64,000 nucleotides of DNA from Amycolatopsis coloradensis (GCF_001953865.1 NZ_MQUQ01000015.1:124001-188000); one strand, 5' to 3'; shown: positions 9,401 to 17,208, numbered from the stretch's first letter. The notes: generated by a model from the letters alone, not told the origin. A program made the numbers and translations.

Positions 9401-9701
9401 GTCGACACGCTGGGCGAGCGACTGGAGCGACAACCAGTCGATCACCGTCGACCTCGGCTCGGTGCAGCGCGTCTCCCGCGTGGTCCTGCGGTGGGAATCG
9501 GCGTATGGCAAGGCGTACCGGGTGCAGGTCTCGTCCGACGGGACGAACTGGCGGGACGCGGCGTCCATAGTGGACGGAGACGGCGGGCAGGACAACGTCG
9601 CCTTCGAAGCCGTGGATGGCCGCCATGTCCGGATGGCCGGAGTTCAGCGCGGCACGAAGTACGGCTACTCACTCTACGAGTTCGAGGTGTACGCCCACTA
9701 G
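6465..9701 (+). CDS. Secreted penicillin acylase-family N-terminal nucleophile hydrolase with C-terminal F5/8-type domain
   Basis: 1078 residues from ATG 6465, which is preceded by GGAGG at 6455-6459. A Sec signal peptide (MRRGIRVLTTLAGLTLVAGT...ALPASAAG) leads into a peptidase-S45 (penicillin/acyl-homoserine-lactone acylase) precursor. The autocatalytic cleavage site is seen as HGM|SNALVVSG; Ser406 would become the N-terminal nucleophile of the beta subunit after removal of a spacer. The last 140 residues or so (NLATGRSVSATSHETGW to YEFEVYAH) form a discoidin/F5/8 type C carbohydrate-binding domain. The enzyme should act outside the cell on an amide bond of an acylated compound such as a lipopeptide, acyl-homoserine lactone or beta-lactam side chain; the substrate cannot be told. 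The gene is monocistronic or shares a transcript with the PLP enzyme 24 bp downstream. Confidence 0.88.
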   Translation: MRRGIRVLTTLAGLTLVAGTVPALPASAAGAPRNSVVAAALDDYCGGQCSDILPPGTKGNATLAEILGHKALGTRPAHSADQLGRYASLADGYRTLTTDKINQFFNDASFGVPSGQVESTIKPRSDVTITRDKATGVPRIVGTTRPGTMYGAGYAAGQDRLWLMDIMRRVGRGQLTSYAGGAQGNRDLEQSFFASAPYTEQELQKQIDNAAASGPRGAQGKADAEAYVQGVNKYISDAHSGRYFPGEYVLTGHVDAITNAGTIEPFKLTDLVVLAAVVGAQFGAGGGGEVQNAIAKMAMQEKYGLEQGDKVWKSLRSEDDPETVKTLHDGQTFDYGKAPSNPQGAAIPDKGSVSGQQLVFDPAGSAGTATPAKVDVPAPEDQKAVRGIFDDGVLPGNMLSEKHGMSNALVVSGAKTASGHPVAVFGPQAGYFAPQLLMLQELQGPGISARGASFAGISMYVLLGRGKDYSWSATSASQDIIDTYAVELCEQNGSAPTKNSAFYKFRGQCLPFEIVERKNAWKPTIADGTAAGSYTLRSFRTKYGPVTSRALVGGKPVAYASLRSTFQHEIDTIIGFQKFNDPDAIKSARDFQAAAADVNQTYNWFYADSRDVAYFNSGSNPVRDPNVDPAMPVKANAGFDWQGWNPDGNLANYTPSSQHPQSINQDYYISWNNAQAGGYAASGADKSSVHRGDLIDARVKKLVSGGTKVTRVNLTQAMEEAALADLRAEKVLPELFKVIDKAPVTGPAADAVAKLKTWLAAGGLRSETSPGSKAYANADAIRIMDAWWPLLVNAQFKPGMGDAAYAAMVGVLKINESPSGWQNEVPGKHVGQSHAGSSYQAGWWGYVHKDIRSVLGQNVAGPLGAKYCGDGDVDACRRILLDSLTQAAAQPANTVYPGDGDCGAGDQWCADTIIHRALGGITQDKMSTQNRPTFQQVVEFPAKRGDNIANLATGRSVSATSHETGWYNSPPSNAVDVDLSTRWASDWSDNQSITVDLGSVQRVSRVVLRWESAYGKAYRVQVSSDGTNWRDAASIVDGDGGQDNVAFEAVDGRHVRMAGVQRGTKYGYSLYEFEVYAH

Positions 9702-9725
9702 CGAGGAACGGTTTACGGTGGCGGG

Positions 9726-10766
9726 GTGGACACGAACGAATGGTCACCCCGCACCCTCGCCGTCGCCGCCGGACGCCCTGAGGGCCCCGGCGAACCGCTG
9801 AACGTGCCGATCGTCGCGGCGAGCACCTTCGACGCCGGCGCCGATCGCGCGTATTCGCGGGAGAACGGCACGCCGACCTGGGAAGCCCTCGAAACCGCGA
9901 TCGGCGCCCTCGAAGGCGGGCACGCGACCGCGTTCGCCTCGGGGATCGCGACGCTCAGCGCGGTGGTGGACACGCTGAAGGTCGGCGCGAGGGTCTGCGT
10001 CCCGACGTTCTCCTACGCCGGGTCTCGCGGGCTGCTCGCGCACGCGCACCGGACCGGTCGCCTGGTGGTCACCGAGATCGCGCCGGACGACACGGCCGCG
10101 TGGGTCGCCGCCGCGGACGCCGACCTGCTCTGGCTGGAATCCCCGACGAACCCCACCCTCGACGTCATCGACATCGAGACGATCGCCGCCGCCGCGAACG
10201 GCCTGGTCGCCGTGGACAACACGTTCGCCACCCCGCTCGGCCAGCGGCCACTCGAACTCGGCGCGGACATCGTCGTGCACAGCGCGACGAAACTCATCGG
10301 CGGACACAGCGATCTGCTGCTCGGCCTGACGATCGCGGCCGACGAAGGCGTCGCGAAGGACCTGCGGGACGCGCGCACCCGGATGGGCGCGACGCCGGGA
10401 GCGCTTGAAGCGTGGCTGGCGCTACGTGGCCTGCGGACGCTGCCGGTTCGCCTGGCCGAGCAGACCCGTTCGGCCGCGTCGCTGGCGGCGCGGCTGCTGG
10501 ACCACCCCGCGATCACCCGGGTGCGTTATCCCGGCTCCGGCACGATGATCGCGTTCGAACTGCCGGACGCGGAGACCGCGGACAAGGTCATCGGTTCGCT
10601 GCGGCTGATCCGCGCGGCCACCAGCCTCGGCGGCGTCGAGAGCCTGGTCGAGCGGCGAGCCTGGCTGGCGGGCGACGCCCACGTGCCCGCCGGACTCGTC
10701 CGATTCAGCGTCGGGCTGGAGGATCCGGAAGATCTCTGGACGGATCTGGCTTCGGCACTCGGCTAG
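9726..10766 (+). CDS. Cys/Met metabolism PLP-dependent (transsulfuration family) enzyme
   Basis: 346 residues from GTG 9726. The fold-type I PLP family is shown by the substrate/cofactor segments ESPTNPTLDVIDI, VAVDNTFATPL and the Schiff-base lysine in VHSATKLIGGHSD. This is the cystathionine gamma-synthase/gamma-lyase/methionine gamma-lyase family, which makes or breaks C-S bonds at the gamma carbon. At 346 residues it is about 40 shorter than typical family members, mostly through a compact C-terminal domain, so the exact reaction is uncertain. A -10-like TACGGT lies six bases upstream with no clear Shine-Dalgarno. It is followed after 18 bp by a small membrane protein. Confidence 0.85.
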   Translation: MDTNEWSPRTLAVAAGRPEGPGEPLNVPIVAASTFDAGADRAYSRENGTPTWEALETAIGALEGGHATAFASGIATLSAVVDTLKVGARVCVPTFSYAGSRGLLAHAHRTGRLVVTEIAPDDTAAWVAAADADLLWLESPTNPTLDVIDIETIAAAANGLVAVDNTFATPLGQRPLELGADIVVHSATKLIGGHSDLLLGLTIAADEGVAKDLRDARTRMGATPGALEAWLALRGLRTLPVRLAEQTRSAASLAARLLDHPAITRVRYPGSGTMIAFELPDAETADKVIGSLRLIRAATSLGGVESLVERRAWLAGDAHVPAGLVRFSVGLEDPEDLWTDLASALG

Positions 10767-10784
10767 CGCCTTAACCTGGAGCGC

Positions 10785-11117
10785 GTGGAGGAGACGAAAC
10801 CGCCTCGGCGGCTCGGTCAATGGATGTGGGGCCTGTTCTGGCTCCTGGTGCTCGGCTTCCTCGCCATCGTCGCGGCGGGCGTGCTGGCCGAACTCGCGTC
10901 GAAGCCTTGCCCGAGCGACGAGATCTGGGCCTGTGCCCCGGAGAACCGGACACTCGCGACCTTCATTCCGGGGATCGGGTTCGGTTTCGGGCTCCTGCTC
11001 GCGGCCGTGGGCGGTGGCCGGGCGGTGCGGAAGCGGATGTCGCCGAAGCCCTGGTTGCTCTTAGCGGGCTTCCTCGGCGCGTTATCCCTCGCCGTGGCTT
11101 TGTTCCTGGTGCTCTAA
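10785..11117 (+). CDS. Small membrane protein of unknown function
   Basis: 110 residues from GTG 10785. Three hydrophobic stretches are visible: WGLFWLLVLGFLAIVAAGVL near the N-terminus, GIGFGFGLLLAAVGGG in the middle and LLLAGFLGALSLAVALFLVL at the C-terminus. The extracytoplasmic loop contains two Cys (KPCPSDEIWACAP) that could form a disulfide. The start codon is seven bases after TAACCT, a good -10 for a leaderless transcript. The family was not recognised. Confidence 0.7.
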   Translation: MEETKPPRRLGQWMWGLFWLLVLGFLAIVAAGVLAELASKPCPSDEIWACAPENRTLATFIPGIGFGFGLLLAAVGGGRAVRKRMSPKPWLLLAGFLGALSLAVALFLVL

Positions 11118-11559
11118 TCGTGACCTTTAGGTTACTGGGTACCGGCTTGTGTCTTGAGCTGGTCAGTACTTCACGAATGAGTACTCCGAACGTGTGAACC
11201 GGTGGGTAACAAAGGCCCGGGAAATGGCCGATTCGCCAGGAAAACCGACGATTTCGGGACGTGTGGAGGACGAGGAAAAAACGCTTCCGCATGGCAACCG
11301 TTCCGGCCATGTGGGTGTTAACATTCCTCCAGCGCCGCGAGGATTTCTCCTCTGTTGAGCGACTTTCGGGCCCTTGTATCGGATCGGGCCACCTCGGTGT
11401 TACCAGTTGTCCCAGTGGTTCTTGTCACTGTCTATTCGCTACAGTCGACCTGCGATTTTCCGGCAGTATCGCGCTGTCACCCGAACGAGGGATTCCTCTC
11501 GGGTGGTCGCAGGGTGGGGGTCACCGTGCGTTGCGCTGTTTTTCCACTGGGAGATCACT
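11118..11559. other. Long gene-free stretch upstream of the exported protein
   Basis: No coding sequence is supported. Several GTTAC/GTAAC words are spread through it (for example near 11132, 11206 and 11400) and the base composition is clearly more AT-rich than the genes. It may hold a promoter with a long leader for the exported-protein/sortase pair. No riboswitch fold was recognised with confidence. Confidence 0.4.
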
Positions 11560-12222
11560 TTGAAGAAGACGTTGGGCCGCCTCGCTGGTGCGGTGCTGGC
11601 CGGCGCCGTCATCTCGCTGGCCGTGGCGCCTGCCGCGATGGCGCAGGACGAGACCACGACGACGCCTCCCGCGCCGACGAGCGAGACGCCCACCACGGCG
11701 CCCTCGCCCTCGTGGACGGGTGGCAAGGTGACGACGGCTCCGCCCGAGTCGAGCGGTGCGCCTTCCTCGTCGTCGCAGCAGCCGACCTCGACCAGCGGCA
11801 AGCCGACTTCGAGCAAGCCGTCGCCGACCTCCACCTCGGAGACGCCGACCACGTCGCCGGAGGATCCCTTCTACGACAACGTCGGTGCGGGCTACATCGG
11901 TGACACCGGCATCGGCGCGCTGGTCATCGCCTGCCAGTCGGGCGAGCCGTCGAACGTTTCGGCGCCGGACTTCGACATCATCAGGCACAACCAGGCCGAG
12001 GACGACGGCCGCTACTGGGTCTACATCGTGAAGGTGAAGAAGTCCTTCAAGGGCAACTCCAGCTCCTTCACCTGGACCTGTGGCGGCAAGCCGGGCAAGG
12101 CGGACATCGAGTTCGAGTCGCCCATCGGCGGCGGCGCTGGCACCCCTGGCAAGCCGGAGAAGCAGGTCAAGTATGCCCCCAAGGGCGGCATCGAGACCGG
12201 TTTCGGCGCCACCGCGGCCTGA
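11560..12222 (+). CDS. Exported Thr/Pro/Ser-rich protein linked to a sortase
   Basis: About 220 residues from TTG 11560, with GGGAG at 11549-11553 as ribosome binding site. The signal peptide KKTLGRLAGAVLAGAVISLA ends AMAQ. Residues of about 30-105 form a disordered linker of Thr, Ser and Pro (repeated TTTPPAPTS-like and STSGKPTSSKPSP-like words). A compact domain of about 110 residues follows (YDNVGAGYIGDTGIGALVIA...SSSFTWTCGGKPGKADIEF) with two Cys. The C-terminus PKGGIETGFGATAA has no hydrophobic anchor. The open frame extends upstream to 11374 but that part shows no gene-like composition. The sortase gene starts four bases after the stop, so the two are surely co-transcribed. Function unknown; probably a surface protein. 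Confidence 0.75.
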   Translation: MKKTLGRLAGAVLAGAVISLAVAPAAMAQDETTTTPPAPTSETPTTAPSPSWTGGKVTTAPPESSGAPSSSSQQPTSTSGKPTSSKPSPTSTSETPTTSPEDPFYDNVGAGYIGDTGIGALVIACQSGEPSNVSAPDFDIIRHNQAEDDGRYWVYIVKVKKSFKGNSSSFTWTCGGKPGKADIEFESPIGGGAGTPGKPEKQVKYAPKGGIETGFGATAA

Positions 12223-12226
12223 TCGA

Positions 12227-12829
12227 ATGTCGACGAAGTTCCTGAGGCGGGGTGGCCGCGCGGTCGCGGCCACCCTGATCCTTTCCCTCGCGCTGACCGG
12301 TTGCGGCACCGACGATCCCGCGCCGGCCGCACAGCAGGCACCGGCGGAATCGACCGTCCCGGTCACGAAGCCGTTCGACGGCACCCGGCCGACGAACGTG
12401 AAGATCCCCAAGATCGGCGCCGAGTCGAATTTGATCGCGGTCGCGGTCAACAAGGACGGCAAGATGGCCGTCCCTTCGGCGAAGAAGCCGATGCAGGCCG
12501 CCTGGTACCAGCTTTCGCCGGTACCCGGTGACGTCGGCCCGGCGATCGTGCTCGGCCACGTCGACGGCAACAAGCAGCCGGGCATCTTCCACAAGCTCAA
12601 GGACGTCAGCCCCGGCGACGAGATCCTCATCGACCGCAGCGACGGCAAGAGCCTGAAGTTCGTGGTCGAGAAGAAGGACCAGGTTCCCAAGGACCAGTTC
12701 CCCGAGGAAGCGGTCTACGGCAACACGGACAAGCCGCAGCTACGGCTGATCACCTGTGGCGGTGTCTTCGACAAGGAAGAGCACAGCTACAAGGACAACA
12801 TCATCGTCTACGCGAACCTGGTCGCCTGA
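12227..12829 (+). CDS. Class F-like sortase, predicted lipoprotein
   Basis: 200 residues from ATG 12227. The N-terminal hydrophobic segment ends in a lipobox-like LALTGC, so the enzyme is probably lipid-anchored on the outer face of the membrane. The sortase core has the catalytic His in VLGHVDG and the catalytic Cys in RLITCGG, the arrangement of actinobacterial class E/F transpeptidases. Near the C-terminus, where I would expect the catalytic Arg, the sequence reads SYKDNIIVYA with a Lys; this should be checked against an alignment. It lies four bases after the exported Thr/Pro-rich protein, its likely partner, although that protein has no standard LPXTG-plus-anchor tail. Confidence 0.85.
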   Translation: MSTKFLRRGGRAVAATLILSLALTGCGTDDPAPAAQQAPAESTVPVTKPFDGTRPTNVKIPKIGAESNLIAVAVNKDGKMAVPSAKKPMQAAWYQLSPVPGDVGPAIVLGHVDGNKQPGIFHKLKDVSPGDEILIDRSDGKSLKFVVEKKDQVPKDQFPEEAVYGNTDKPQLRLITCGGVFDKEEHSYKDNIIVYANLVA

Positions 12830-12837
12830 CGACGAGC

Positions 12838-12894
12838 GTGTTATGAACGGGACTTTCCTCGCGGATTCTGAGATGAAAGTCCCGTTCACAACAC
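12838..12894. terminator. Long intergenic palindrome (bidirectional terminator-like)
   Basis: 20-nt arms (12838-12857 and 12875-12894) pair with a single mismatch. The core is GAACGGGACTTTC. It sits in the 66-bp gap between the convergent sortase and patatin genes. It shares its core with elements at 37658, 54241 and 58001. Confidence 0.7.
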
Positions 12895-12895
12895 C

Positions 12896-13951
12896 TCAGC
12901 CGACGCCGACGGCCGGGAACGGGAACCCGTCGGGAGCCGCCGCCTCGGTGTCGACCCACCGCCGCATCCCCGCGTCACAGGCCGCGTAACCCCAGTTGAT
13001 CAGCCGCTCCTGCGAGACTTCCGGCAACTTCGTCAGCCGCGTCGGGGTTTCCGCCAGCTTGTGCGTGAGCTCGACCGGCGCCGTCAGGGAATCCGCCAGC
13101 TCGAAGTTCTCCAGATCGACGTAGGTTCCCCAGTAGGCGCCCGCGAACTCCTTCTCCACATAGGACTTCAGCAGCGCGCCCCGCCGCAGTTCGCGGACCT
13201 GGTTGTCGATGATGTCGAGGACGCGCAGCAGCTGCTGCCCCCAGTTCCGGTTGATCTTCCGCTTGACCTTCATCCGCTTGCCCGCGTCGCTGACCAGCAC
13301 CGTCGCATGCCCCTCGACCGGGTCCAGCCCGAGGTTGTCGTAGACGCCGGCGTCACTCAGCACGATCTTCCGGCCCACTTCGGCCGAAAGCGGGTCGCGG
13401 AAGATCACCGGCGAGAGCACCGGCGGAAAAGCGGACGACGCGGCCACGGCGGTCGCGAGCGGGATGTCCCCGTGCGGCCCGTTCTGCCGGAAGAACCACC
13501 ACAGCGCGCCGTCCTGGAGGTTGGTCGCGGTGAAGACGAACTGCGGGCTCGCCGGGTCGAGATCCTTGAGACAGCAGTCGCCGAACAGGTGATTCGCGTA
13601 CACCCGCGCGAGTTCCTCACCGGCGCTGCGCCACGGCACGGCCATGGCGCGCAAGGTGACCGGGACGTCCAGCCGCGTACGTGCCAGAGCGCGGATCGGT
13701 GCGACGACCTTGTCGGAGAAGTTGTTCGCGAAACCGTTTTCGAACTGCAGATCCGGCCACGCGTGCGCGAGGACGCCGGCGGCGATCGAGCCGCCGGAGA
13801 CGCTGGAGAACGTCGAGATCTTCGACAGCCAGCCGAGTTCGTTGAGCCGCCACAGGGCACCGGTGTGGAACAACATCGCGCGGTAGCCACCGCCGGACAG
13901 CGCGAGACCGACACCCTCCCGGGCTGCTGAAGGCTTCTTGGCATCCCCCAC
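12896..13951 (-). CDS. Patatin-like phospholipase
   Basis: 351 residues from GTG 13951. The patatin Ser-Asp dyad motifs are present. The oxyanion loop is SGGGYRAM. The nucleophile is Ser52 in SVSGGS, with the first Gly of the usual GxSxG replaced by Ser. The catalytic Asp is in LSDAGVYDN. No signal peptide is seen, so the enzyme is probably cytosolic, acting on phospholipid or lysophospholipid. A -10-like TACACT lies seven bases before the start with no Shine-Dalgarno, suggesting a leaderless transcript. It converges with the sortase gene across the palindrome at 12838-12894 and lies 21 bp after the FadR-type regulator on the same strand. Confidence 0.88.
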   Translation of the reverse strand: MGDAKKPSAAREGVGLALSGGGYRAMLFHTGALWRLNELGWLSKISTFSSVSGGSIAAGVLAHAWPDLQFENGFANNFSDKVVAPIRALARTRLDVPVTLRAMAVPWRSAGEELARVYANHLFGDCCLKDLDPASPQFVFTATNLQDGALWWFFRQNGPHGDIPLATAVAASSAFPPVLSPVIFRDPLSAEVGRKIVLSDAGVYDNLGLDPVEGHATVLVSDAGKRMKVKRKINRNWGQQLLRVLDIIDNQVRELRRGALLKSYVEKEFAGAYWGTYVDLENFELADSLTAPVELTHKLAETPTRLTKLPEVSQERLINWGYAACDAGMRRWVDTEAAAPDGFPFPAVGVG

Positions 13952-13958
13952 TCGAACA

Positions 13959-13964
13959 AGTGTA
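13959..13964 (-). promoter_or_regulatory. Probable -10 element of the patatin gene (leaderless)
   Basis: TACACT on the minus strand ends exactly seven bases before GTG 13951, and no ribosome binding site is present. Confidence 0.4.
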
Positions 13965-13972
13965 GAGGCGGG

Positions 13973-14716
13973 TCAAGCGAGCAGCGGCTGGAGAAGGCGA
14001 CGTTGTTCTGCGGGGACGTACTCGGCGTAGTTGTCGTAAAGCGCCTGTTTCGCCAGCCTCGCCGCGCGTTCGCCGTCGGAGCCCCGGATCGCTCCCAGCA
14101 CCTCTTCGTGATGCGCCAGCCAATTGCGCATCAACGCCGTCCGGTCGTCGGCGTGCTCCAGTTTGTCCTCGATGAGTTCCAGCACGACCCCGCGGACGAC
14201 CTCGCCGCTGATCACCAGCAGCGGATTCCCCGTCGCGCGGGCGATGGCCTCGTGGAACGCGACGTCCGCGTGGCTGAATTCGGCGAAACCCCGCGAGACG
14301 CCCGCGCGCATCGCTTCCAGTGCCGTGGTCAACTCGGCGAGATGGTCTTCGGTCCTGAGCCGCGCGGCGAGCAGATGAGCGGAACCGTCGAGGATCATGC
14401 GGAACTGCAGCAGTTCGGAGAGGCCGAGGTGATCGGCCCGCGCCAGCCGGTGCATGGACCGGTGCAGCGCGGCGGGTGAAGCGGCCAGCACCTCGGGGCC
14501 GCGTGGATCGCCGGGCCGCGAGCGGATCATTTCCGCCGCTTGCAACACTCGCAGCGCCTCCCGCACGGTCGAGCGGCCGACGTCGAACTGCACCATGAGT
14601 TCGCGTTCGCTCGGCAGCCGATCGCCGGGTTTGATCCGGCCGCTGAATACGGCTTCCTCGATCTGTTCGACGACACGCTGGTACGCGCGGACAGGGGCGA
14701 CCGGCTCGAACTCCAT
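13973..14716 (-). CDS. FadR-family GntR regulator with FCD ligand domain
   Basis: 247 residues. The N-terminal winged helix (RVVEQIEEAVFSGRIKPGDR to VGRSTVREALRVLQ) is the typical GntR DNA-binding domain. The C-terminal all-helical FCD domain carries the metal/ligand residues of the family in HADVAFHEAIARATGN and LAHHEEVLGAI. Such proteins repress catabolic operons until a carboxylate or amide-derived inducer binds. The gene is divergent from the ABC-transporter operon at 14777, and a perfect GntR/FadR-type operator lies between them at 14743-14757. It therefore very probably represses that operon and itself. Confidence 0.9.
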   Translation of the reverse strand: MEFEPVAPVRAYQRVVEQIEEAVFSGRIKPGDRLPSERELMVQFDVGRSTVREALRVLQAAEMIRSRPGDPRGPEVLAASPAALHRSMHRLARADHLGLSELLQFRMILDGSAHLLAARLRTEDHLAELTTALEAMRAGVSRGFAEFSHADVAFHEAIARATGNPLLVISGEVVRGVVLELIEDKLEHADDRTALMRNWLAHHEEVLGAIRGSDGERAARLAKQALYDNYAEYVPAEQRRLLQPLLA

Positions 14717-14742
14717 CTTGACCCTGCCGTCTCGTCTGGTTT

Positions 14743-14757
14743 ACTGGTCAGACCAGT
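14743..14757. promoter_or_regulatory. FadR/GntR-type operator
   Basis: The site reads ACTGGTCAGACCAGT, two perfect 7-bp arms around a single A. It matches the TGGTC-N-GACCA type known for FadR-subfamily regulators. It lies 26 bp upstream of the regulator start and 20 bp upstream of the operon start. Confidence 0.85.
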
Positions 14758-14776
14758 CTACCGTTCAGGGGGCAGG

Positions 14777-16267
14777 ATGAAAGTCCGGATCCACGCGGCG
14801 GCGCTCGTGGTGCTGCTGGTGACTTCCGGCTGCTCCGCCGGTTCGAGTGCCACGGTGGCCAAGGATCCCACCACGCTCGCCGTCGGTTATACCGCCGAGC
14901 CCGCGAACTTCGACTTCACCCGCACCGACGGCGCCGCCATTCCCCAGGCCTTGCTCTACAACGTCTACGAGGGCCTCGTGAAACTCGACGCGGACGGGAA
15001 GATCGTGCCGCTGCTCGCCGAATCGTGGACCGTCTCGGAAGACCGCAAGACCTACGATTTCACCCTTCGCAAGGACGCGAAGTTCAGCAATGGCACACCG
15101 TTCACCGCCGAGGACGTCAAGTTCTCGCTGATGCGCGTGAAAACCGACTGGACCGTTTCGATCAAGTCCACAATGGACGTCGTCGACCGGGTCGACGTCG
15201 TCGCGCCGGACCACGCGCGGGTCGTGCTCACGAAACCCAGCAACGGCTGGCTGTTCAGCCTCACCAGCAGGCTCGGCGCGATGTTCAGCCCCACCGGCGT
15301 CGCGGATCTCGCGAACAAACCGATCGGCACCGGTCCGTACACGGTGTCTTCGCGACGGCGCGGGGATTCCATCGTGCTCAAGGAAAATCCCGCGTACTGG
15401 GGCCGGAAACCGGCCTATACCACTGTCGTCCTCAAGTACGTCAAGGATCCGACGGCGCTCAACAACGCCTTGCTCAGCAACGGGATCGACGTCATCTCCG
15501 CGATCACCGTGCCGGATTCGATCCCGCAGTTCCAGAGCGACGACCGGTTCACCGTCGTCGAAGGCACGACGAACAGCGAGGTCACGCTCGCGTTCAACAA
15601 CGCGCGCCCGCCGTTGAACGACGTCCGCGTGCGGCGCGCGCTGTCCTACGCCATCGACCGGAGGGCGTTGCTGGACACGGCCTGGGCCGGGCGCGGCACG
15701 CTCATCGGCAGCATGGTTCCGCCGACCGATCCTTGGTACGAAGACCTTTCCGGTGCCTACCCGTTCGACCCGGCGAAGGCGAGGTCGCTGCTCGCCGAGG
15801 CTGGCCAGCCGAAATCCTCGCTGCGCTTGAGGATTCCCAACCTGCCGTACGCCGTCTCGGCCGCGCAAGTGGTGGCGTCGCAACTGGCGGACGTCGGGGT
15901 CACGGTGACGATCGAACCGCTGGACTTCCCGGCGGTGTGGCTCAAACAGGTCTTCACCGACCGCGACTACGATCTCTCGATCATCCAGCACGTCGAGGCG
16001 CGCGACATCGTCACGTTCGGCAGGCCGAAGTACTACTGGGGTTACGACGGCGAATCCGTCCGGCAGAACTTGGCGAAGGCCGACGCGGGAACGCCCCAGG
16101 AGCAGGTCGAGGCGATGCGGCGGGTCGCGCGGCGGCTGTCCGAAGACGCCGCCGCTGATTGGCTCTTCCTGTTCCCCAACGTGATCGTGGCGAAGAACAA
16201 GGTGACCGGGTTCGTCCGCAACCAGGTCAGCGAGTCGTTCGATCTCACGGGATTGGCGCCGCGATGA
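14777..16267 (+). CDS. Peptide-type ABC transporter substrate-binding lipoprotein
   Basis: 496 residues from ATG 14777 (ribosome binding site GGGGG-CAGG just before). A signal peptide ends in the lipobox LVTSGC, so the protein is lipid-anchored outside the membrane. The body is a cluster C (SBP_bac_5) binding protein: YEGLVKLDADGKIVPLLAES near the N-terminus, FTAEDVKFSL, and RRALSYAIDRRALL in the second lobe. Family members capture oligopeptides, nickel, glycosides or other small amides. It opens an operon of four transport and three enzyme genes under the FadR-type operator. The longer open frame back to 14540 overlaps the regulator and is not coding. Confidence 0.92.
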   Translation: MKVRIHAAALVVLLVTSGCSAGSSATVAKDPTTLAVGYTAEPANFDFTRTDGAAIPQALLYNVYEGLVKLDADGKIVPLLAESWTVSEDRKTYDFTLRKDAKFSNGTPFTAEDVKFSLMRVKTDWTVSIKSTMDVVDRVDVVAPDHARVVLTKPSNGWLFSLTSRLGAMFSPTGVADLANKPIGTGPYTVSSRRRGDSIVLKENPAYWGRKPAYTTVVLKYVKDPTALNNALLSNGIDVISAITVPDSIPQFQSDDRFTVVEGTTNSEVTLAFNNARPPLNDVRVRRALSYAIDRRALLDTAWAGRGTLIGSMVPPTDPWYEDLSGAYPFDPAKARSLLAEAGQPKSSLRLRIPNLPYAVSAAQVVASQLADVGVTVTIEPLDFPAVWLKQVFTDRDYDLSIIQHVEARDIVTFGRPKYYWGYDGESVRQNLAKADAGTPQEQVEAMRRVARRLSEDAAADWLFLFPNVIVAKNKVTGFVRNQVSESFDLTGLAPR

Positions 16268-17208
16268 CGGTCAAGATCGTGCGCCGCCTGGCGATCCTCG
16301 TGGCCAGTGTGCTGGTCGCGTCCATCGTGGTGTTCCTGTTCATGGCCGTCCTGCCCGGTGATCCGGCGCAGGTCGCGCTCGGCGTCAACGCGACACCGGA
16401 GCTGATCGCCAAGACCCGTGCCGAATTCGGCATCGATCGGCCGCTGGTGACGCAGTACTCCGACTGGATCGGCGGTGTCCTGCGAGGCGACTTCGGCCGC
16501 TCATACGTCACCCGCGAGGAGATCGGACCCGCGCTGGCCGACCGGCTCGGTGTGACGTTGTGGCTGGTCGGGGCCGGGATGCTGGTGGCGTTGCTGATCG
16601 CCGTCCCGGCCGGGACGTTCGCCGCGGTGCGGCACCGGAAGGCCGACGGGGCCGCGGTTTCCGGGCTGTCGCAGATCGGCGTCGCGATCCCCGCGTTCCT
16701 CGCCGGCATCATCCTCGTGCAGATCTTCGCGGTGCGGTTGCGCTGGCTGCCCTCCGGTGGCTGGACACCGCCGGTGCAGGACCCCGGCGAATTCCTGCGC
16801 GGCCTCGTCCTGCCGGCGTTGTCGCTCGGCCTGGTGCAGGGCGCGGTGCTCACGCGTTACGTCCGGTCCGCCGTGCTCGACACACTCGGGCAGGACTATC
16901 TGCGCACCGCCCGGTCCAAAGGACTCCGGCCGTTCCAGGCGCTGTTCCGCCACGGGCTGCGCAACGCCGCCGTGCCGGTGGTGACGGTGCTCGGCCTGCA
17001 ACTGGCGACGCTGTTGATCGGCGCGGTCGTCGTCGAGCGCGTGTTCGTCCTGCCGGGGCTGGGCAGCATGCTGCTCGACTCGGTGGCGTCACGGGATCTG
17101 TTGTCCGTGCAGGGGATCGTGCTGGTGCTGGTGGTCGGCGTGCTGCTGGTGAACTTCGTGGTCGACGTCCTCTACACGGTGCTCGACCCGAGATTGCGGG
17201 GTTCCTGA
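16264..17208 (+). CDS. DppB-type ABC transporter permease
   Basis: 314 residues from ATG 16264, overlapping the stop of the binding-protein gene by 4 bp (ATGA). About six membrane segments are visible. The N-terminal signature VFLFMAVLPGDPAQVALG is typical of DppB/OppB. The inner-membrane EAA-like loop YVRSAVLDTLGQDYLRTARS contacts the ATPases. It pairs with the next gene to form the channel of a peptide/nickel-type importer. Confidence 0.92.
   Translation: MTVKIVRRLAILVASVLVASIVVFLFMAVLPGDPAQVALGVNATPELIAKTRAEFGIDRPLVTQYSDWIGGVLRGDFGRSYVTREEIGPALADRLGVTLWLVGAGMLVALLIAVPAGTFAAVRHRKADGAAVSGLSQIGVAIPAFLAGIILVQIFAVRLRWLPSGGWTPPVQDPGEFLRGLVLPALSLGLVQGAVLTRYVRSAVLDTLGQDYLRTARSKGLRPFQALFRHGLRNAAVPVVTVLGLQLATLLIGAVVVERVFVLPGLGSMLLDSVASRDLLSVQGIVLVLVVGVLLVNFVVDVLYTVLDPRLRGS

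Noticed and set aside
6402..9626. A 1074-codon open frame antisense to the acylase gene
   Set aside because: It is the mirror of a very GC-rich gene; it has no known motif and its composition (Arg, Val, Gly, Asp runs) is typical of antisense frames in GC-rich DNA. The sense frame has a signal peptide and conserved catalytic residues.
11118..11559. A ydaO-type (c-di-AMP) riboswitch upstream of the exported protein
   Set aside because: I looked because such riboswitches precede secreted cell-wall proteins in actinobacteria, but could not identify the conserved core.
14540..14776. N-terminal extension of the ABC binding protein gene
   Set aside because: It overlaps the divergent FadR gene and the operator; the lipoprotein signal begins at 14777.
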